Assembly: GCA_016699305.1 (NCBI GenBank)
Contig: CP064970.1
Coordinates: 1,922,001 to 1,986,000, forward strand
Length of the DNA stretch: 64,000 bases
Reading direction: 5' to 3'
Origin: Alphaproteobacteria bacterium
GTDB lineage: Bacteria > Pseudomonadota > Alphaproteobacteria > GCA-016699305
A program made the translations under genes and the position numbers. Under the pieces are notes generated by a model. The model did not search any database. It saw nothing but the letters and a program-made list of their open reading frames with translations, and was not told the origin of the DNA. How positions within the stretch are numbered: position 1 is the first letter of the stretch; each line of letters begins with the position of its first letter. Shown here piece by piece: positions 7,875 to 16,464 of this stretch.

Positions 7875-8921
7875 GTGGTGCGTCAGCCTGTGGACCCTTA
7901 TCCGATTGGCCTGTATCCGGGGACGTTCGACCCGGTTCATATGGGGCATATGGATATCATCCAGCGTTCCACGAAATTCGTGGGAAAGCTGATCGTCGCC
8001 GTGGCCAGCAATGCGGGCAAAAGCCCCATGTTCACGATCCGCGAACGCTTTGAGATGGTGCAGGAGGAAATCGGCCGTCTCAAGAATCCCCGTGTCGAGA
8101 TCGAGGTGCGGGTGTTCGACGGCCTTTTGGTGCGCTTTATGAAGAAGGTCAAGGCGAATATCCTGATTCGCGGCCTGCGCGCGGTCTCCGATTATGAATA
8201 CGAATTTCAGATGGCGCGCATGAACCATCAATTGGATCCCAAGGTCGAGACGTTGTTCTTGATGGCCTCGGACCGCTATCAGTTCGTCGCCTCGCGCGTG
8301 GTGAAGGAAGTCAGCCTGCTGGGCGGCGACGTGCATCCCCTTGTGGGACCGCGCGTGGCGGCGCGTTTGGCCGAGCGTTTCGCCGCTCAGCGCGAGACCA
8401 GCGATCAATTGCGGCGCGATTTGCTGCGTTTGCAGCAGGGCGAAGATGTCACCTTGCGTCCTTATACGAAAGCCGATCAGGCTGGGGTGATGGATTTGAT
8501 CCTAGGGATTTTGAGCGAGGAATTCAGCCTGGCCAGCGATGCCCAGCCGGATTTGACGGATATTCGCGGGGTTTATCAGCGCGAGTCCGGCCAGTTCTGG
8601 GTGTCCATGATGGGCAATAAGGTCATTGGCACGGTGGGTTTGCAAGATATCGGTTCGGGACAGGCAGCCTTGCGGCGCATGTTCGTGCATGCCGATTATC
8701 GCGGACAAAAATTCGGCGTGGCGCGCAAATTATTCGATGCCATGCGCGCGCATGCGGCGGAACATGGAGTGACTCGAATCTGGCTCTCCAGCGCGTCGCG
8801 CTTTGCCGCCGCCAATCGGTTCTATGAAAAACAAGGCTTCGCGACCGTGGATAAAACCAAGATACCGCGCGGCTTTCCGCGCGTTGCCAAAGATAGCCGT
8901 TATTACCGATTGGATTTGTAG
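7875..8921 (+). CDS. coaD: Phosphopantetheine adenylyltransferase (CoaD) fused to a GNAT acetyltransferase domain
   Basis: Residues ~8-175 are a complete CoaD, which adenylylates 4'-phosphopantetheine in coenzyme A synthesis: YPGTFDPVHMGH (His22, His25), LIRGLRAVSDYEYEFQMA, and the ISSTxVR equivalent SRVVKEVSLLGGDV. After a ~25-residue helical linker, residues ~198-348 form a GNAT fold: DVTLRPYTKADQ, GTVGLQDI, LRRMFVHADYRGQKFGVARKLF (acetyl-CoA pyrophosphate loop) and ANRFYEKQGF. CoaD alone is ~160 residues, so this is a genuine in-frame fusion of a CoA-pathway enzyme with an acetyl-CoA user. The start is GTG (7875, 7878 or 7890 are all possible). gpsA follows 8 bases downstream. Confidence 0.92.
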   Translation: MVRQPVDPYPIGLYPGTFDPVHMGHMDIIQRSTKFVGKLIVAVASNAGKSPMFTIRERFEMVQEEIGRLKNPRVEIEVRVFDGLLVRFMKKVKANILIRGLRAVSDYEYEFQMARMNHQLDPKVETLFLMASDRYQFVASRVVKEVSLLGGDVHPLVGPRVAARLAERFAAQRETSDQLRRDLLRLQQGEDVTLRPYTKADQAGVMDLILGILSEEFSLASDAQPDLTDIRGVYQRESGQFWVSMMGNKVIGTVGLQDIGSGQAALRRMFVHADYRGQKFGVARKLFDAMRAHAAEHGVTRIWLSSASRFAAANRFYEKQGFATVDKTKIPRGFPRVAKDSRYYRLDL

Positions 8922-8929
8922 GCACGGAC

Positions 8930-9928
8930 ATGACACAGCAGGCTTGGGGAATCCTTGGTGCCGGGGCCTGGGGCACCGCGCTGGCCCTGGCGTTGCGCCG
9001 CGCGGGGCAGGATGTGCGTATCTGGGCGCGTCGCGCGCAAACGGCCCGATCCATCACGCATGATCATATGAACCCCGACCGTCTGCCCGGGATCGCCCTT
9101 GATCCGGCCATCACGGCCAGCGATGATTTGGCCAGTCTTGCGTCTTGTACGCGGATCATCATGGCATGTCCGTCGGTGCATCTGCGTGCATTGAGCGCGG
9201 CTCTGGCCCCGCATGTGACGACGCAAGTCGCGGTGGTCTTGGCCTGCAAGGGGGTCGAGGCGGGAAGTCTGAACCTGCCGCATGAGGTGGCGGCCCAGGA
9301 AATGAGGCATGCGCGTCATGCCGTATTGTCCGGACCAAGCTTTGCCCATGACGTGGCCTTGGGATTGCCCACGGCGTTGACCTTGGCCTGCGCGGATATC
9401 GAGCTGGGGCATCTTCTGGCACATGAAATCGGCACGCCGCATTTCCGGCCTTATGTCAGCACGGATGTAATCGGCGCATGCATGGGCGGGGCGGTCAAGA
9501 ATGTGCTGGCCATCGCCTGCGGCATCGCAAAGGGGCGCGAATTGGGCGACAACGCCCGCGCCGCTTTAATCACGCGCGGCTTTGCCGAAATGTCGCGCCT
9601 GGGGCTGGCTATGGGCGCGCGCGCGGAAACATTGATAGGATTGTCTGGCCTTGGCGATCTGGTGTTGACGGGTACCAGCGGACAATCACGCAATTACAGT
9701 TTGGGTTTTGCGCTAGGGAGAGACCTAAGCCTAGAGGAAGCTATGCCGCCGCATGCCGGGGTGGCCGAAGGCCTATTCTCGGCCCAAGCCGTGGTCGCTC
9801 TGGCCCAGCGGCACCATGTGGACATGCCCATCGCGCGCGCGGTGGATGCCGTCGTGAACCAAGGCACAGGCGTGGGGCAAGCCTTGCATGAACTCTTATC
9901 GCGGCCTTTGCGCGATGAGGTGGGCTAG
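8930..9928 (+). CDS. gpsA: NAD(P)-dependent glycerol-3-phosphate dehydrogenase
   Basis: Reduces dihydroxyacetone phosphate to sn-glycerol-3-phosphate for phospholipid synthesis. The Rossmann motif GAGAWGTALALALRRAG starts at residue ~10, followed by KGVE and SGPSFAHDV, and by GAVKNVLAIACGIAKG with the catalytic Lys near residue 187. The later segment GLSGLGDLVLT is also diagnostic. It has 332 residues, normal length. It lies 8 bases after coaD and is likely co-transcribed; both feed lipid metabolism. Confidence 0.97.
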   Translation: MTQQAWGILGAGAWGTALALALRRAGQDVRIWARRAQTARSITHDHMNPDRLPGIALDPAITASDDLASLASCTRIIMACPSVHLRALSAALAPHVTTQVAVVLACKGVEAGSLNLPHEVAAQEMRHARHAVLSGPSFAHDVALGLPTALTLACADIELGHLLAHEIGTPHFRPYVSTDVIGACMGGAVKNVLAIACGIAKGRELGDNARAALITRGFAEMSRLGLAMGARAETLIGLSGLGDLVLTGTSGQSRNYSLGFALGRDLSLEEAMPPHAGVAEGLFSAQAVVALAQRHHVDMPIARAVDAVVNQGTGVGQALHELLSRPLRDEVG

Positions 9929-10053
9929 GTCAGGTGGCGCATGTCTTTGTAGGTCTGAAGGCATTCCTTTGTCTTCCGTCCTCACTACTCCGGCCTTATC
10001 CAACCTCAACCGCTTGTGTCGGGTGCTATGGAGATAGCCTATCTTTGTTCTTG

Positions 10054-11022
10054 TTAAGCGCTCTTTGGTGCTTTGTGTGCCAACGGATGATGTTCGGCCA
10101 GTGCCTGGCTTAGACGGCGCGTGGTGACATGGGTATAGATTTGCGTGGTGGCGATATCGGCATGGCCCAGCAGATGCTGCACACTGCGCAAGTCAACGCC
10201 GTGATCCAGCAAATGCGTGGCGCAGGCATGGCGCAGGCTGTGAGGACTGATTCCGGACGGATCCATCCCGGCGCGCCGGGCCAGGTCGCGCAGCAATTGG
10301 AACATGCGTTGGCGCGTCAGGGCCTTGCCACCACGCCCGGGGAACAGCCATGGCGAGGCGGCGACCTCGCTTTTTTTTCGGGCTGCGCCATAGGCTTGCA
10401 AGGCTGTCTTGGCGCTTTCCGTCAGGGGCACGCGCCGTTCACGTCCGCCTTTACCTCGCACATGCAGCCAGGCGGGAATCTTAACCAAGATATCCGCCCT
10501 CAGCGCCAGCACCTCGGAGATGCGCATTCCGGTGGCATAGGTTACTTCCAAGAAGGCCAAGAGTCGTTCATGGCTTGGCGAGGTATCTTGCGCTGCAACC
10601 TCGATCAAACGCAGCATATCCACTTCGGACGGCACAACGGGCAAGTCACGTCCGGCATGGGGGCGCGTCAGCAATCGCGTGGGATCGTCCGGACGATCAT
10701 TCTCGGACACCAAAAAACGATAAAAAGCACGGGCGCAGGAAAGTCTGCGGGCGACCGTGCGCGGGCTAAGATGGCTTTGGGCCTGTTGCCATGTCTGCCA
10801 ATCCTTGGCCTTGGCCGATAGCAGGGAACCGCCGCGCTGGGCCATGAAAGCAGCCGCGCTTGCCAGATCACTGGAATAGGCCTTGCGAGTCATGACAGAG
10901 GCACCGCGCTCGGCGGCCAGCATGTCTAAAAACGCCTCGATTCGGCGCTCATCAACGGATGACAGGGATCCCGAGGAATCCTGGGAAGAATTACGAACCT
11001 TGCTCTTCGTTTGCCAAGCCAC
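10054..11022 (-). CDS. xerD: Site-specific tyrosine recombinase XerD
   Basis: Partner of XerC in resolving chromosome dimers at dif. The N-terminal SAM-like domain (residues ~18-100: VDERRIEAFLDMLAAERG) is followed by the catalytic domain with R in TGMRISEVLAL, K in RGKGGRERRVP, HSLRHACATHLLDHG, LGHADIATTQIYTHV, and the nucleophile Tyr in IYTH. The C-terminal ALAEHHPLA resembles the XerD rather than the XerC end. I placed the start at GTG 11022 (322 residues), inside the end of the rcdA-like gene (32-base overlap). The frame stays open further upstream but that part reads as an out-of-frame shadow of the neighbour. Confidence 0.88.
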   Translation of the reverse strand: MAWQTKSKVRNSSQDSSGSLSSVDERRIEAFLDMLAAERGASVMTRKAYSSDLASAAAFMAQRGGSLLSAKAKDWQTWQQAQSHLSPRTVARRLSCARAFYRFLVSENDRPDDPTRLLTRPHAGRDLPVVPSEVDMLRLIEVAAQDTSPSHERLLAFLEVTYATGMRISEVLALRADILVKIPAWLHVRGKGGRERRVPLTESAKTALQAYGAARKKSEVAASPWLFPGRGGKALTRQRMFQLLRDLARRAGMDPSGISPHSLRHACATHLLDHGVDLRSVQHLLGHADIATTQIYTHVTTRRLSQALAEHHPLAHKAPKSA

Positions 11023-11494
11023 CGTCCAGCACCTGAAATTTAGGCCGCTTGTTGGGAACGGGCGGCGGCCCCTTGCGTAGCATGGCATCCAGACGGGTGA
11101 TCCGGCAATAGAGGCTTTCCGTGCGTTGCAACAGGCTGATAAGTCCAGCCGGCATAGGATTGGGATCGCAAGCCTCGATCTCGCCGGGGAGAATATCATC
11201 CTCGTCCAGCAAATAGGGCGAAGCGATCAGCTCTTCGCGCGTGATCTCGCCGCTGTCATAGGCCTTCATCGCCATCAGCCAGGTCAGCACCTGGACCAGG
11301 CGGGCGGAGATGCGCGTGTTCTGATAGCCGATCGCCAAGGCGTCGGGCGGCATGCCTCGGCCAAAGCTGCGCTGCTCTTGATACGCGATGTAATTGCGCG
11401 CCTCGACCGTCAGAGCGACGCTCTCGGCCAGGGTACGATCGATCAAATTCGCGGGTTCGGACATGATCTGGTAAAACTCCATGCCAGTGTTCAT
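10991..11494 (-). CDS. rcdA: DUF1465 protein, likely RcdA (CtrA-degradation adaptor)
   Basis: 167 residues, all helical. The blocks RTLAESVALTVEARNYIAY, RISARLVQVLTWLMAMKAYDSGEIT and LISLLQRTESLYCRITRLDAM match the DUF1465 pattern. The characterised member, Caulobacter RcdA, helps deliver CtrA and other clients to ClpXP during the cell cycle. The presence of DivL elsewhere in the window fits a CtrA pathway in this organism. Met codons at 11494, 11482 and 11464 are all possible starts. The end overlaps the start assigned to xerD, suggesting translational coupling. Confidence 0.75.
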   Translation of the reverse strand: MNTGMEFYQIMSEPANLIDRTLAESVALTVEARNYIAYQEQRSFGRGMPPDALAIGYQNTRISARLVQVLTWLMAMKAYDSGEITREELIASPYLLDEDDILPGEIEACDPNPMPAGLISLLQRTESLYCRITRLDAMLRKGPPPVPNKRPKFQVLDGGLANEEQGS

Positions 11495-11588
11495 CCCGAC
11501 TTTCGCACGCGAAGTTTTAAAAATCTGTTAGCATCCTCCCCGGGCAAGCCTTGCCCGAGACCATTAACCTTAAATAGTTGCGAGTCCG

Positions 11589-12869
11589 ATGATACCTGCC
11601 GCCCGTCTGCAATCCGCCCTGGAAGTCCTGGAAACCATCGATAGCCGGCCACAACCCGCAGATTCGATATTAAATCAGTACTTTCGTGCCCATCGCTTTA
11701 TGGGGTCCAGCGACCGCGCCGTCGTCGCCGAGCATGTCTATGGCACATTGCGCGCCTGGGCGCGTTTGGGTTGGGTGCTGGAGCAACAAAAAGCCGAGCC
11801 ATCGCCCCGTCTGCGGCTGATGGCCAAGCTCATCCTGGTTGATGGCAACAAAGCGGATTCGGCGGCGGGTCTATTCAACGGCAGCCAGCATGGCCCCACT
11901 CCGCTAACGACCCAAGAGCGGCGCTTGTTGCACAGCCTGCCCGATACTGTGTTAGAGCCATCCGCCATGCCTCAGGCCGTGCGCCTGGAATGCCCGGAAT
12001 GGGCGGAAGCGGGGATGAAGGCCACATTGGGCGAATCTTTCGAGGCCGAGCTTCGCGCCATGCAAAGCGCCGCCCCCATGGATTTGCGCGTGAATACCCT
12101 GAAAAGCACGCGCGAGGCCGTCTTTGACCAATTGCGCACAGATGGCCTGAAGGTCGAAATGGGTCGGCTGACTCCTTGGGCTTTGCGGGTACAGGGCCGT
12201 CCGCCTTTGGTCGCGCATCCTTTGTTTCAGCAAGGTGCCGTCGAGGTCCAAGACGAAGGCTCGCAAACCATCGCTCTGGCTCTAGACCCGCAGCCCGGTG
12301 AACGGGTGGTGGATTTTTGCGCAGGCGCGGGCGGCAAAACCCTGGCCCTGGCCGCCATGATGAACAGCAAAGGCACATTGATCGCGTGCGATATCTTGCC
12401 GCGCCGCTTGGCTCAGGCGACATTACGTTTCCGCCGCGCGGGGCTTTCCAACACCCGCACGCAGTTACTGACCGGGGTCAGCGACCCTTGGATCAAGCGT
12501 CATGCCCAAAGCTTTCACCGCGTCTTGGTCGATGCGCCGTGCAGCGGCAGCGGCACATGGCGACGCAACCCGGATGCCCGTTGGCGTCGCTTGGGTCCCG
12601 ACTTGGCCGAGCTGATCCAATTGCAAGCCCAAATCCTGGCCAGCGCCGCCCGCTTGGTCCGCCCGGGGGGCCGATTGGTCTATGCCACCTGTTCGCTTTT
12701 GGTTGAAGAGAACGATCAACAGATCGACAATTTCATCATGAATAACAGTGAGTTCAAGAAAGTTCCTATCTCTTTACTTGATAAGGAGCATACCCCTTTG
12801 CGGCTCTGGCCTGCCCGCAATGGCACGGACGGATTCTTCGCTGCCGCCTTGCAACGCGCGCAGGAATAA
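11589..12869 (+). CDS. rsmB: 16S rRNA m5C methyltransferase, RsmB/NOL1/NOP2/Sun family
   Basis: Methylates a cytosine in 16S rRNA using S-adenosylmethionine. Residues ~1-145 resemble the NusB-like N-terminal domain. The catalytic domain has the SAM motif VVDFCAGAGGKTLALAAMM (~235-253), DILPRRLAQ, the LVDAPCSGSGTWRRNPD motif IV and the YATCSLLVEEND motif VI, providing both cysteines of the m5C mechanism. At 426 residues it has the expected length. It diverges from rcdA. RsmB is the closest choice, but paralogues with the same architecture exist, so the exact target base is an inference. Confidence 0.88.
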   Translation: MIPAARLQSALEVLETIDSRPQPADSILNQYFRAHRFMGSSDRAVVAEHVYGTLRAWARLGWVLEQQKAEPSPRLRLMAKLILVDGNKADSAAGLFNGSQHGPTPLTTQERRLLHSLPDTVLEPSAMPQAVRLECPEWAEAGMKATLGESFEAELRAMQSAAPMDLRVNTLKSTREAVFDQLRTDGLKVEMGRLTPWALRVQGRPPLVAHPLFQQGAVEVQDEGSQTIALALDPQPGERVVDFCAGAGGKTLALAAMMNSKGTLIACDILPRRLAQATLRFRRAGLSNTRTQLLTGVSDPWIKRHAQSFHRVLVDAPCSGSGTWRRNPDARWRRLGPDLAELIQLQAQILASAARLVRPGGRLVYATCSLLVEENDQQIDNFIMNNSEFKKVPISLLDKEHTPLRLWPARNGTDGFFAAALQRAQE

Positions 12870-13074
12870 AACACTCAGGAAGTAAAAAAGTGGGCGGTTA
12901 TGTCTTAGGGTCGCCCAGCCCACATCTCAGACACTTAGATTTTGTTTGCGATAAGCGGTCTGATCCCGAATACGCTGCGTCATTTCGTGCAGTTCATCTG
13001 TGGGGCTGAGCGTGGGGCCGATAGGAATATGTGAAGATAAATATTTTTAGTTACAATGCATTGTTTGAATTTAA

Positions 13075-13166
13075 TGGCGGACAGGGGGGGATTCGAACCC
13101 CCGATGCCCCTTACGAGGCATTCCGGTTTTCGAGACCGGCGCGTTCAACCGCTCCGCCACCTGTCC
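13075..13166 (-). tRNA. tRNA-Ser (CGA)
   Basis: 92 bases with encoded CCA and the long variable arm of class II tRNAs. The acceptor GGACAGG pairs with CCTGTCC, the anticodon loop gives CGA within TCTCGAAAA, and the T-loop is GTTCGAAT. Confidence 0.96.
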
Positions 13167-13364
13167 ATTGGGCTGCAGGGCATCAGTCGTCTGGAAACAG
13201 ATACCAATTTTACAGGTTTTTCAACAGATATTGTCATGCCGCCTTGCATGTGGGCCGAGATATTGATCCCCAAGCGATTTTTGGCCCACTTGTTGCAAGA
13301 TTTGCACATCAGGCACTGCCACGCTATACAGGGGCCTCGGATCCACAACGATGGGGTCGGTCGA

Positions 13365-13931
13365 TTGAGTACCAGAGATGTTTGTTCGCGGCGGCGCTTC
13401 CTGGCCTTGGCGGCTGGTGGTGTGGCTCTGCTAGCCTCTTCCCGCCCCGCTTTGGCGGCATTGCCCAGAATGCCCGAACTGCGGGTTCTGGCCATGACCA
13501 ATACCCATACCGGCGCATCAGCCAGCGTACCGTTCCGTAGCGGGGCGCGCTATCTGCCCGAAGGGCTGACGCAGCTGAACCATCTGCTGCTTGATCATCG
13601 TACCGGCGACACACATACCATGGACCCACGCCTGTTTGATTTGATCTTCGATATTCAGACCGATCTGCGCCGCCGATGGCCATCCGTAAGCGAGATTGAG
13701 ATCATCTCAGGTTATCGTTCGCCACAGTCCAACATGATGCTGGCCTCGCATTCATCTGGTGTCGCCAAGGGCAGTTACCACATGAAGGGCCAAGCCATTG
13801 ACTTTCGTATCCCCGGCACTCCGCTGGAACAAGTGCGCGCTGTGGCTATGGATCAGCGTGTAGGTGGCGTGGGCTTTTATAGAGGGTCGAATTTTGTCCA
13901 CATAGATACTGGCCCCGTGCGGCATTGGTAA
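13365..13931 (+). CDS. Tat-exported DUF882 / MepK-like murein endopeptidase
   Basis: About 188 residues. A twin-arginine signal (SRRRFLALAAGGVALLASSRPALA) occupies the N-terminus and directs folded export. The mature part carries SGYRSPQSN, then HMKGQAIDF (HxxGxAxD zinc site) and a final HIDTG, the ligand pattern of the M15-like DUF882 family; E. coli MepK of this family cuts meso-DAP cross-links in peptidoglycan. I put the start at TTG 13365 because the frame further upstream runs through tRNA-Ser. No ATG lies between the tRNA and the Tat motif that fits a normal signal length. Confidence 0.78.
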   Translation: MSTRDVCSRRRFLALAAGGVALLASSRPALAALPRMPELRVLAMTNTHTGASASVPFRSGARYLPEGLTQLNHLLLDHRTGDTHTMDPRLFDLIFDIQTDLRRRWPSVSEIEIISGYRSPQSNMMLASHSSGVAKGSYHMKGQAIDFRIPGTPLEQVRAVAMDQRVGGVGFYRGSNFVHIDTGPVRHW

Positions 13932-14068
13932 GGCCGGTTCCTGCTTGAAAGACGGACTATTCCTGAACGCTGCGCCGGGGTAGCGGCTGGCTGCCCCACA
14001 ACATGGTCTGGGTTTGATCGGATACGGCTTATATCTGTCTACGCATGGCCTCACTAAAGGCAAATACA

Positions 14069-14833
14069 CTATGGCTTGGCGGCGGGAGGCTCGGCGTTGG
14101 GGCTGGGTGATCCTCCCATACGAGATAGTTCCTGGCGCTTAGCCAGTGCCATGGTGATCTCACGTGCGCGGGTCGGGTCCATGGCGGCAAGGATCAACGC
14201 GACTTTTTGGTTCTTCATCGCTTGCATGACGTCAAGCAGAACCGGCATATCCATGGCCGATAAGATCTTGGACGCCTCCTGCGGTTTCATCTTTTCATAG
14301 ATGCTGACCAGGCTGTCCAGACGGTTCTTTTGTTCTTGTTGCAGCTTGTCGAGAATCGCATCCAATTGCGTTTGCAGGCCGCGCAACTCGGCCAGCTTTT
14401 GATCCATGCGCGTTTCGGTAATCTTGAGCAGAGCTTCACGCTCATCCAGGGCCTTGGCGCGGCTGTCCAGCTCCTCTCGCCGGCCGGTCAGAGTGCGCAG
14501 AACTTCCATGCTGGCTTTTTCGGGGGGCATCGGCGGGGGCGGAGCCTGTGTGGGGGCAGGCTTGGGGCCTAGGTCATTCTCTCCAGCTGCGCCGTGCTCT
14601 TTTCCCTTCTCTTTCTCTGAGTTCTTGTCGGTCTTGGCTTCTTTATCCTTTGCCTCCTCCTTGGACGCGGTCTCATTGGCTTGCGAGGGGGTCACGCCAA
14701 GGCTGGGCATAGGAATGTGCAATTGAATCTCGTGTACGCGGACGCCGAAAGTCATCACGCCCACAAAGACCAGCAGAGGGATCAGACGAATACGTAAAGG
14801 CCGATGCAAGGGAGGGTAAGGCATGCGCGGCAT
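14069..14833 (-). CDS. motE: MotE-like flagellar motor-associated protein (MgtE_N-like)
   Basis: 254 residues: one membrane segment at ~13-35 (LIPLLVFVGVMTFGV), a charged Lys/Glu-rich and then Pro-rich linker (50-115), a coiled coil ~120-175, and a C-terminal MgtE-N-like repeat domain (YEKMKPQEASKILSAMDMPVLLDVMQAMKNQKVALILAAMD). In related bacteria MotE is a periplasmic chaperone for the stator partner MotC. It is the last of four collinear flagellar genes (fliL, fliM, DUF6468, motE), one base after the DUF6468 stop. The symbol rests on domain layout and context. Confidence 0.7.
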   Translation of the reverse strand: MPRMPYPPLHRPLRIRLIPLLVFVGVMTFGVRVHEIQLHIPMPSLGVTPSQANETASKEEAKDKEAKTDKNSEKEKGKEHGAAGENDLGPKPAPTQAPPPPMPPEKASMEVLRTLTGRREELDSRAKALDEREALLKITETRMDQKLAELRGLQTQLDAILDKLQQEQKNRLDSLVSIYEKMKPQEASKILSAMDMPVLLDVMQAMKNQKVALILAAMDPTRAREITMALAKRQELSRMGGSPSPNAEPPAAKP

Positions 14834-14834
14834 T

Positions 14835-15308
14835 CTAGGACCTCTTCATCCGTTGCAACGCTTGGGCTAGGCGTTGCTCGGACATGGAAAGACCTGGCAT
14901 GTCCTGATCGAATGGATCGTCCATGATGACCGACTCGCGTCGTTTGGAAGATGCCTTGCTGGAAGCTGAATCCTGCCGGTTGGCAGGAGAGAATTGATGA
15001 GACAGGCGTTCGCATGCGGCATTGGCCGATTCGACCATAAAGCCCATCTCGCCGCGTAGCTCTTTAGCCTTGTCGATCGACTCGTCCAATTGTTTTCCGG
15101 ACAACTCGGTGGCTTGCTTTAACCTGCCGATGCTGTCTTCGGCGCGCATCACGATGCCGCCGAATTCATGCACCAGTCGTTCCATATCCTGACGACTTGC
15201 CTGCAGAGCCTTGAAACGGCGTTCCAGGCGCAGGGCATAATAGATGCCTGTTCCCAATAGGCCGATCAGGACGATATCCATGACCAAGCTCAGCGAGATT
15301 CCGCTCAT
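14835..15308 (-). CDS. DUF6468-type membrane-anchored flagellar-cluster protein
   Basis: 157 residues: a single N-terminal membrane helix (LVMDIVLIGLLGTGIYYAL), a long coiled coil (residues 27-105, LERRFKALQASRQDMERLV onward) and a polar tail ending LAQALQRMKRS. This is the layout of the small proteins encoded just after fliM in many alphaproteobacteria; some have been linked to flagellar positioning. It overlaps fliM by 4 bases (ATGT/stop region), so the two are translationally coupled. The biochemical role is unknown. Confidence 0.65.
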   Translation of the reverse strand: MSGISLSLVMDIVLIGLLGTGIYYALRLERRFKALQASRQDMERLVHEFGGIVMRAEDSIGRLKQATELSGKQLDESIDKAKELRGEMGFMVESANAACERLSHQFSPANRQDSASSKASSKRRESVIMDDPFDQDMPGLSMSEQRLAQALQRMKRS

Positions 15309-16447
15309 GTCGTGGCCTCCCCATGTATTAACAGATCTTTTTCAACGCATACGGCGATATTGCCGCTGCGGCGTCCCATGCGGCCTTGACACAGCGGTAC
15401 GCTGCCGCTGCGCAGTTCGATGAGGTCTTCGGGCGTGATATTCAGCATGATGCGCGAACCGACTTTCCAATTCAGCACATCGCGCAAAGTCATGGTGGTT
15501 TGACCCAGCACCGCGCGCACTGGCATCACGGTTTGCAGCAGCTCTTTGCCCAAATGCATTTCCCATATCGAATCACGGCCAAATTTTTCGCCCATGAACA
15601 TCTGCAAGAGCATTTCTCGGATCGGTTCCAAGGTGGCATAAGGAATTAATATCTCGACGCGTCCACCTCGATCCTCCATGTCCACGCGTACCTTGGCCAA
15701 CACGGCGGCATTGGCCGGACGTGCGATGGCGGCAAAGCGGGGGTTGGTTTCCAGACGATCAAATCGAAAGGTAACGGGGGATAGAGGGTCGAAGGACGCG
15801 CTCATATCTGCCAGCACCAGACGTACCAGACGTTCCACCAAATTGCGTTCGATGGTCGTATAGGGGCGTCCCTCAATGCGCATGGCGGCTGTGCCGTGCC
15901 GACCGCCTAGCAACACATCCACGATGGAATAGATCATGGCGCTGTCCACGACCATGAGGCCTGAATTGTCCCATTCATCGGCCTTGAACACCGCCAGCAT
16001 GGCTGGCAGGGGAATGGAGTTCAGATAGTCGCCAAAGCGCACGCTGACCACCTGATCTAAACTGACCTCCACATTGTCGGATGTGAAATTTCGCAAGGAC
16101 GTGGTCATCATATACATCAGACGATCGAACACCACTTCCAGCATGGGAAGGCGTTCATAATTGACCAAGGCATTGTTGACCAAGGCCATAATTCCGTTGT
16201 TCTCACCACCTTTCTTTTCGCCAAACCCCAACAGGCTGTCGATCTCGTTTTGGTTTAGAACTCGTTCGCCTTCGCCTGTGGTGCCTGCAGCCGCATTGCT
16301 CGTGGCCGCCCATTCGGCGGCCATTTTCTCATCATCCGAATTTTTTTCTGCGGCAGAATTGCCTGCATCGACCGAGGCTGCCCATTCGGCAGCCATCTTG
16401 TCCTGGTCAATTGGGGCTTCGCCCTCGGTGTTCTGTTCGTCGGCCAT
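15305..16447 (-). CDS. fliM: Flagellar motor switch protein FliM
   Basis: The C-ring protein that binds CheY-P and sets rotation direction. The core (residues ~65-380) has LNQNEIDSLLGF, the middle CheC-like domain with VVDSAMIYSIVDVLLGG, and a SpoA domain at the C-terminus (LRDVLNWKVGSRIMLNI onward). Relative to the usual ~330 residues it carries a ~60-residue N-terminal extension with two copies of KMAAEWAA, each preceded by an acidic run (residues ~17-24 and ~41-48). The EIDSLL element, normally at the extreme N-terminus and used for CheY-P binding, is therefore internal. Gene order fliL-fliM-DUF6468-motE. Confidence 0.96.
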   Translation of the reverse strand: MADEQNTEGEAPIDQDKMAAEWAASVDAGNSAAEKNSDDEKMAAEWAATSNAAAGTTGEGERVLNQNEIDSLLGFGEKKGGENNGIMALVNNALVNYERLPMLEVVFDRLMYMMTTSLRNFTSDNVEVSLDQVVSVRFGDYLNSIPLPAMLAVFKADEWDNSGLMVVDSAMIYSIVDVLLGGRHGTAAMRIEGRPYTTIERNLVERLVRLVLADMSASFDPLSPVTFRFDRLETNPRFAAIARPANAAVLAKVRVDMEDRGGRVEILIPYATLEPIREMLLQMFMGEKFGRDSIWEMHLGKELLQTVMPVRAVLGQTTMTLRDVLNWKVGSRIMLNITPEDLIELRSGSVPLCQGRMGRRSGNIAVCVEKDLLIHGEATT

Positions 16448-16464
16448 GGTTTTTGAACCTCTCC

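Noticed and set aside
11023..11199. Longer XerD start
   Set aside because: The extra 59 residues lie inside the rcdA-like gene in another frame and have no similarity to the recombinase N-terminal domain.
12927..13045. Small minus-strand frame ending in ...RIRDQTAYRKQNLSV
   Set aside because: It looks mildly coding, but the only ATG gives 18 codons and there is no ribosome site; not enough to support a gene.
13056..13364. Longer start for the DUF882 protein
   Set aside because: The frame would run through tRNA-Ser and put a Tat signal in the middle of the protein.
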